In this document: positions 57,302-64,000 of the stretch, piece after piece
Position numbering within the stretch: the first letter of the stretch is position 1
Layout: the number at the start of each line of letters is the position of its first letter
DNA from: Karstenula rhodostoma CBS 690.94
Taxonomy: Eukaryota; Ascomycota; Dothideomycetes; Pleosporales; Didymosphaeriaceae
Direction of reading: 5' to 3'
DNA: 64,000 nt
Assembly (NCBI GenBank): GCA_010093485.1
Contig: MU001500.1
Coordinates: forward strand, 630,198-694,197
The notes under the pieces: model-generated
Told to the model about the DNA's origin: nothing
The model's database searches: none
The model's input: the letters and a program-made list of their open reading frames with translations, nothing else
Program-made: the position numbers and the translations under genes

Positions 57302-59426
57302 ATGTCCCCAAAACGGGTCTTAGTGATTGCCGGCTCCGATAGCTCGGGCGGAGCGTACGTGCCGTTAGGTTGGATAATCCAAGCTGTGGTCACTAATTTA
57401 TCATGGTAGCGGCCTCGAGGCAGACCAGAAGGTCATTGCAGCCCATGGATGCTATGCAATGACTGCAACGACCGCATTGACAGCGCAAAATACGCTAGGC
57501 GTGCAAGACGTCCACCACACCCCTCCGTCGTTTGTGAGAAAGCAGATCGATGCCTGCATTGATGACATTGGCGTCGATGTCGTCAAGACTGGTACCTTTC
57601 ACATTGGCGTGCAGTACTAAAGAGCTTTGCTGACGCCATTGAGGTATGCTCGCATCTGCGGACACCGTCGAAGTCGTTGCCGACGCCTTTCGTCGGCACA
57701 AGATCAATACTTCTGTCGTTGACCCTGTATGTCTCCCGAATCAGTAATAACCGCCTTTACTCATGCTGTATCAGGTCATGGTATCGACAAGTGGATCTAA
57801 TCTTCTTCCTGTCGAGGCGATCTCTACACTTATTGGCTCCCTCCTTCCTCTAACAACGCTCCTCACCCCGAATCTTCCTGAAGCAGAGCTTCTTCTCAAA
57901 ACGGCTGGCAAGGCGTTAAGATCGCCAGAGAACGTAGACGACATCATCAGTATTGCTAAAGCAATCAAAGAGCTTGGGCCTAAGAATGTCCTAGTGAAAG
58001 GCGGACATCTTCCCATGACGAAGGGGAGACTCGTGCCCAACGGTGAAGCGGAGAAGCACATTGTATTGAATGTATTAGTCGGCGACGGAGAAGACGTGGC
58101 TATTATGGAAACGCCATACCTAAAGAGTCGCAATACACATGGGACAGGATGTTCACTTGCTTGTAAGTCTTGATTAAATGCTTCGATGTACGACCCTGAT
58201 TGATAATACAGCTGCAATTGCTTGCAATCTTGCCTCGGGGATGGATATGAAGAGCGCTGTCTGGAAAGCTAATCTGTACATCGAGGCGGGAATCCGAACG
58301 AGTTCAGATCTTGGAAAGGGCAGCGGTCCTATCAATCACTTTCACTCGACATACACGTTGCCTTTCGCTCCGTAAGTTCCGTTAACACGCCTTATATGGT
58401 CTGCTAATATGCCTCAGTGGTGGTTTCATCGACTATTTACTTGACCGCGAAGACGTGAGAGGACCTTGGCAGAATTATACACAGTGAGGTATCCCATTCA
58501 TTGTACAAAGCGCATTCACTGATCAAAGCTCCCCCAGCCACGACTTCGTGCAACGCATGGCTGATGGAACGTTACCCATCGCCAACTTCAAGCACTACTT
58601 GGTTCAAGACTATCTGTTTCTAGTAAGACACTAAGCAGAACGCGATAAACCAAGTTAACTTGCGATGACAGATTCACTTTGCAAGAGCGAATGCGTTAGC
58701 CTCCTACAAATCCAAGTCTATGGCTGACATTGGTCGTGTGAGTCGGTCTACACGGTGGTGCGACCTTGGCTGACAGTTGACAGTCTGCGCGGCAAGTTTT
58801 GCATCTACAAACGGAGATCAAGCTTCATGTGGAATTCTGCAAAGACTATGGGTTGAATCCGGAAGATTTGGAACGGCAGGAAGAACATCAAGGTCAGCAT
58901 TCATACGAGTAGCAGAGCGTGACCTGCTGACTGTTTACAAGCATGCACCGCATACACAAGGCACGCCACCCAATGTCTGCCATAACACCAAGCTAACATC
59001 TGGCAGATACGTCTTAGACATTGGCCAGTCCGAGGATTGGCTCGCACTACAGATTGCACTTCTACCCTGTCTAATCGGATATGGCATCATCGCTCGGCGG
59101 TTGTACGATGATCCAAACACAGTGCGAGAAGGAAGCAAGTACTGGAAATGGATCGAAACATATGTAGCAGAGGACTACCTAGAGGCGATGCAAATCGGAC
59201 GAGGTACGAGAAGGCAGAATGTATGACCGGTATAAGCTGACCTGCCAGACCTGATCGAGACACATGCGAGGAAGCAAAGTTCATCGCGTATAGACGAGCT
59301 AGCCCAAATCTTTATACACGCAACTAATGTGAGTATTTGAACTGGAATGACAGCATGGAATATGCTTGCTGATCATCGTAGATGGAGAAGGGCTTTTGGG
59401 ACATGGGACTGGGCGTCAAAGGATAG
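57302..59426 (+). CDS. THI20: THI20-type fusion: hydroxymethylpyrimidine kinase plus TenA
   Basis: Thirteen exons: 57302-57354, 57410-57591, 57644-57726, 57775-58162, 58212-58371, 58418-58483, 58538-58622, 58672-58737, 58784-58892, 58942-58960, 59007-59203, 59249-59328 and 59382-59426. The total is 1533 nt, 510 residues. The N-terminal ThiD-type kinase phosphorylates hydroxymethylpyrimidine twice in thiamine synthesis: KRVLVIAGSDSSGGAGLEAD, MTATTALTAQNTLGVQDV, VVKTGMLASADTVEVVADAF and the catalytic NTHGTGCSLASAIA. The C-terminal TenA half, from about residue 305, hydrolyses aminopyrimidine salvage compounds: THHDFVQRMADGTLPIANFK, ACTAYTRYVLDIGQ and LLPCLIGYG with the nucleophile Cys425; it ends FWDMGLGVKG. 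Twelve introns of 45-55 nt are far more than any neighbour has. Exon 10 is only 19 nt and the following intron starts with GC rather than GT. Confidence 0.93.
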
Positions 59427-59860
59427 TGAGTTCAGACAGCAACAATTGATTATAGTATACAACTTGTTACAAATGACATATTTGGGAGACCATGGAAATT
59501 GCGCTTTGGACGGACGCATGTCGCCACTGTGAAAAAACTAAGGTAGTGCTCGCCCGAAGCATGCCAAGCCTGATAAGATAAACCGAAGCCCCTGCCTCCG
59601 CATCGAGTCTAGCGCCTGCTTGTTAGCGTTTGCGACTGACTTTTTCAAATGTTCTGCCTCGCCTCACGACGTCTCTTCCAACACACCTCTCACCTCCAAC
59701 ATATACTCCTCACCCGACGTGTCAAAACACACGCCTCACTCTCTTTCTTACAGCAAGTTTCTCGCGCTGTACTCGTTCACAACAGGCGCTCGCTCAGTTC
59801 CCGGCCTGCACCTGACACAAGCAACGTTCCTTAACGACCCACTCCCTTCTTCTCGATAAT
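59427..59860. promoter_or_regulatory. Promoter and leader of the DBP2 gene
   Basis: 434 bp; C/T-rich from about 59690, including CTCAC and CACTCCC runs before the ATG at 59861, as is common for strongly expressed fungal genes. No gene. Confidence 0.5.
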
Positions 59861-62416
<2,556 letters not shown>

Positions 62417-63196
62417 AACACCCAGCAACCCTGTTCCTCCGTCGCCGCTGTCGCTTGCTTTACTCTGAAGCTAGCAACAAAACCGATGCAATTTTCTTCA
62501 TCACTGGCGTACTGACATAGACATTTCGTTATGGGTTGGCTCTCTTTATGTCATTTGTTTCCTCCATGTATGCTGATACCCAGGAGGAGAAGCAACCAGG
62601 CCACTTAGCTTTGGCTCGGCCCTATTAGACTGGCATCTTCAAGTAATACGTGCGAGCTGCGCAGTCATCGGCTCACCTTTTCAAGAGCCGGGCTACCCGT
62701 TGGGAAGCTGTGCCACATTGCGATAGGAGCTGAAGGCGTTTTCACAGTAAAAAGTCATGTTTATAATAGCTCACGTAAACGAAACCATTGCATCCTAACT
62801 CGTACTTGCTGTTGGCATACGCCGTGATGTTTTGGACTACAGTACACATGTCGTTGGGCGGTGCAACGTTGAATTACCAGATCTAACTAGTGCTCTATAG
62901 AGAGGGTGCCAGGTAAACTCGGATACCTTTCCAACACGCGTGCCCAAAAGTGGCAGTTCTGCGCCCACTGTGCCAAGTGACCTTTGGTATTTCTTTGCTG
63001 TTGCCAGTACTATCGCACGTGATGACGAAGCGGAATCGTCGGACGAGACACGAAATGTAATCGTGATAGAGGATATTTGCTGATGTCGTTATCATTTCAT
63101 ACAGATTTTTTTGAACATAAAGCTACATAGATACATGGCATAAGATATCAACCAGCACTCTGCAAACAGCCTGACACCTAGGGTTCAGCCTGTCTT
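62417..63196. other. Convergent spacer, no gene seen
   Basis: 780 bp between DBP2 and the GMC gene. It carries both 3' ends. A 66-codon minus-strand frame at 62895-63095 is not accepted. Confidence 0.5.
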
Positions 63197-64000
63197 CTAC
63201 AACTTCTGCTTCTCCAGACCCTTCCATCCCCACTGCTGGGCAATCAGCTCAGCCGCCCTCTCGCCGATGCCCAGCACCGTCAACATGGGGTTGATGGTGG
63301 GCATCTCGGGGAACACACCGGCGTCGGCGATTCTGACGCCCTCCAGACCCCTGACGCGCAGCTCGTGGTCCACGACCGCGAGGTCGTCCTTGGCGACGTC
63401 GCCCATCTTGGTGGTGCCGGCGGGGTGGTACACGGTGTGGGCAACGCGGCGGCCGTACTCGGAGAGCTGCTCGTCGGTCTGGATGTCCGGGCCGGGAGCG
63501 ACCTCGCGCTTGAGCCAGTCCTTGAAGGGGGCCTGCTGGGCGACCTGGCGGGCGGCTTTGAGGCCTGCGACGATGGTCGCTGCGTCGTAGCCTTCGGGGT
63601 CGGTGAAGTAGCGGAAGTCGAGGGCGGGCTTAACGGCGGGGTCCGCAGAGGTCAGGTAGATGCGGCCGCGGGAGCGGGGGCGCGGGATGTTGGGTGTCAT
63701 GCAGAAGGCGTCGATGGGGGTGTCGTAGCCGAGTCTGATGGGACTGTTAGTTGGACTGGACTGCGGAAAGTAGGTGATGGGGAGGGAGGGAGAGACGCTT
63801 ACCGGGAGGTGTTCAGGCAGAAGGGGATCTGGTAGCAGTGCATCATCACGTCTGCCCAGTCGCTGTCGTCGCCGGCGGCGTTGGGGACCTCGCGGCGGAG
63901 GAAGATGCCGGCGTCGGAATCCATGGTGGTCTGGTTCTGGGGCACGGGCTTGTTGAGCTCCCAGATGATGATGCTCTCGGGGTGGTCGAGGAGGTTCTCG
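63197..64000 (-). CDS. GMC oxidoreductase, C-terminal part (runs off the window)
   Basis: Two exons are visible: 64000-63803 (its 5' side is outside) and 63734-63197, with a 68-nt intron. About 245 C-terminal residues of a glucose-methanol-choline-family flavoenzyme can be read. The start of the visible part reads ENLLDHPESIIIWELNKPV, a typical substrate-domain entry. The catalytic His lies in HTVYHPAGTTKMGDV, and the following Asn lies in TINPMLTVLGIGERAAELI. GMC enzymes oxidise alcohols with FAD; choline or aryl-alcohol oxidase-like types are possible, and the exact substrate is not readable. The 3' end is complete (KGLEKQKL). The adjacent motif PRPRSRGRIYLTSADP is also a family hallmark. 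Confidence 0.9.
   Translation of the reverse strand, partial: REPPRPPREHHHLGAQQARAPEPDHHGFRRRHLPPPRGPQRRRRRQRLGRRDDALLPDPLLPEHLPVSVSPSLPITYFPQSSPTNSPIRLGYDTPIDAFCMTPNIPRPRSRGRIYLTSADPAVKPALDFRYFTDPEGYDAATIVAGLKAARQVAQQAPFKDWLKREVAPGPDIQTDEQLSEYGRRVAHTVYHPAGTTKMGDVAKDDLAVVDHELRVRGLEGVRIADAGVFPEMPTINPMLTVLGIGERAAELIAQQWGWKGLEKQKL

Overview
The window is nuclear DNA of a filamentous ascomycete (Pezizomycotina). The evidence is short introns, mostly 45-70 nt, with GTRNGY donors, CTRAY branch sites and YAG acceptors. The genes present are typically fungal: ATG11, ATG15, FMP30, NSE1, RAD9, a THI20-type fusion, a DBP2-type helicase and a DAHP synthase. The long disordered Ser/Pro-rich proteins and BTB-like orphans suggest Dothideomycetes, but this is inference and I cannot name a species. 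I support 25 protein genes, one broken gene and one tRNA. Spliced models were built by hand; every complete multi-exon model has a length divisible by three.

Layout. 0-5 kb: FMP30/NAPE-PLD-like hydrolase, a GDSL esterase with two disabling changes, and DAHP synthase. 5-18 kb: three conserved or disordered proteins of unknown function (one BTB-like), a monocarboxylate-type MFS permease and the SMC5/6 subunit NSE1. 19-30 kb: a rhodanese-PTP phosphatase, a coiled-coil SnaD-like protein, a VPS9-domain Rab5 exchange factor and the vacuolar lipase ATG15. 30-36.4 kb is accessory in character: an F-box protein, a 2.2 kb AT-rich gene-poor stretch and an orphan gene. 36.4-46 kb: a membrane protein, two tandem paralogous coiled-coil genes, ATG11 and a CENP-H-like kinetochore gene. 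48-57 kb: an NHP6-type HMG protein, an intron-containing tRNA-Gly(CCC), SEC11, a PWWP-like/BTB-like fusion, RAD9 and an F-box/LRR-like gene. 57-64 kb: a 13-exon thiamine gene (HMP kinase-TenA), a DBP2 helicase with one long intron, and the 3' part of a GMC oxidoreductase that runs off the window.

Function. Most genes are housekeeping and unrelated to one another. Loose themes are autophagy and endosome traffic (VPS9 protein, ATG15, ATG11) and chromosome maintenance (NSE1, SnaD-like, CENP-H-like, NHP6, RAD9). I see no secondary-metabolite cluster, intact transposon, CRISPR array or virus. The most unusual items are the THI20 gene structure, the PWWP/BTB fusion, the tandem coiled-coil pair, the ATG11 3' splice choice, the ATG15 cysteine-repeat tail, and a seven-unit TGACTG array upstream of DAHP synthase.
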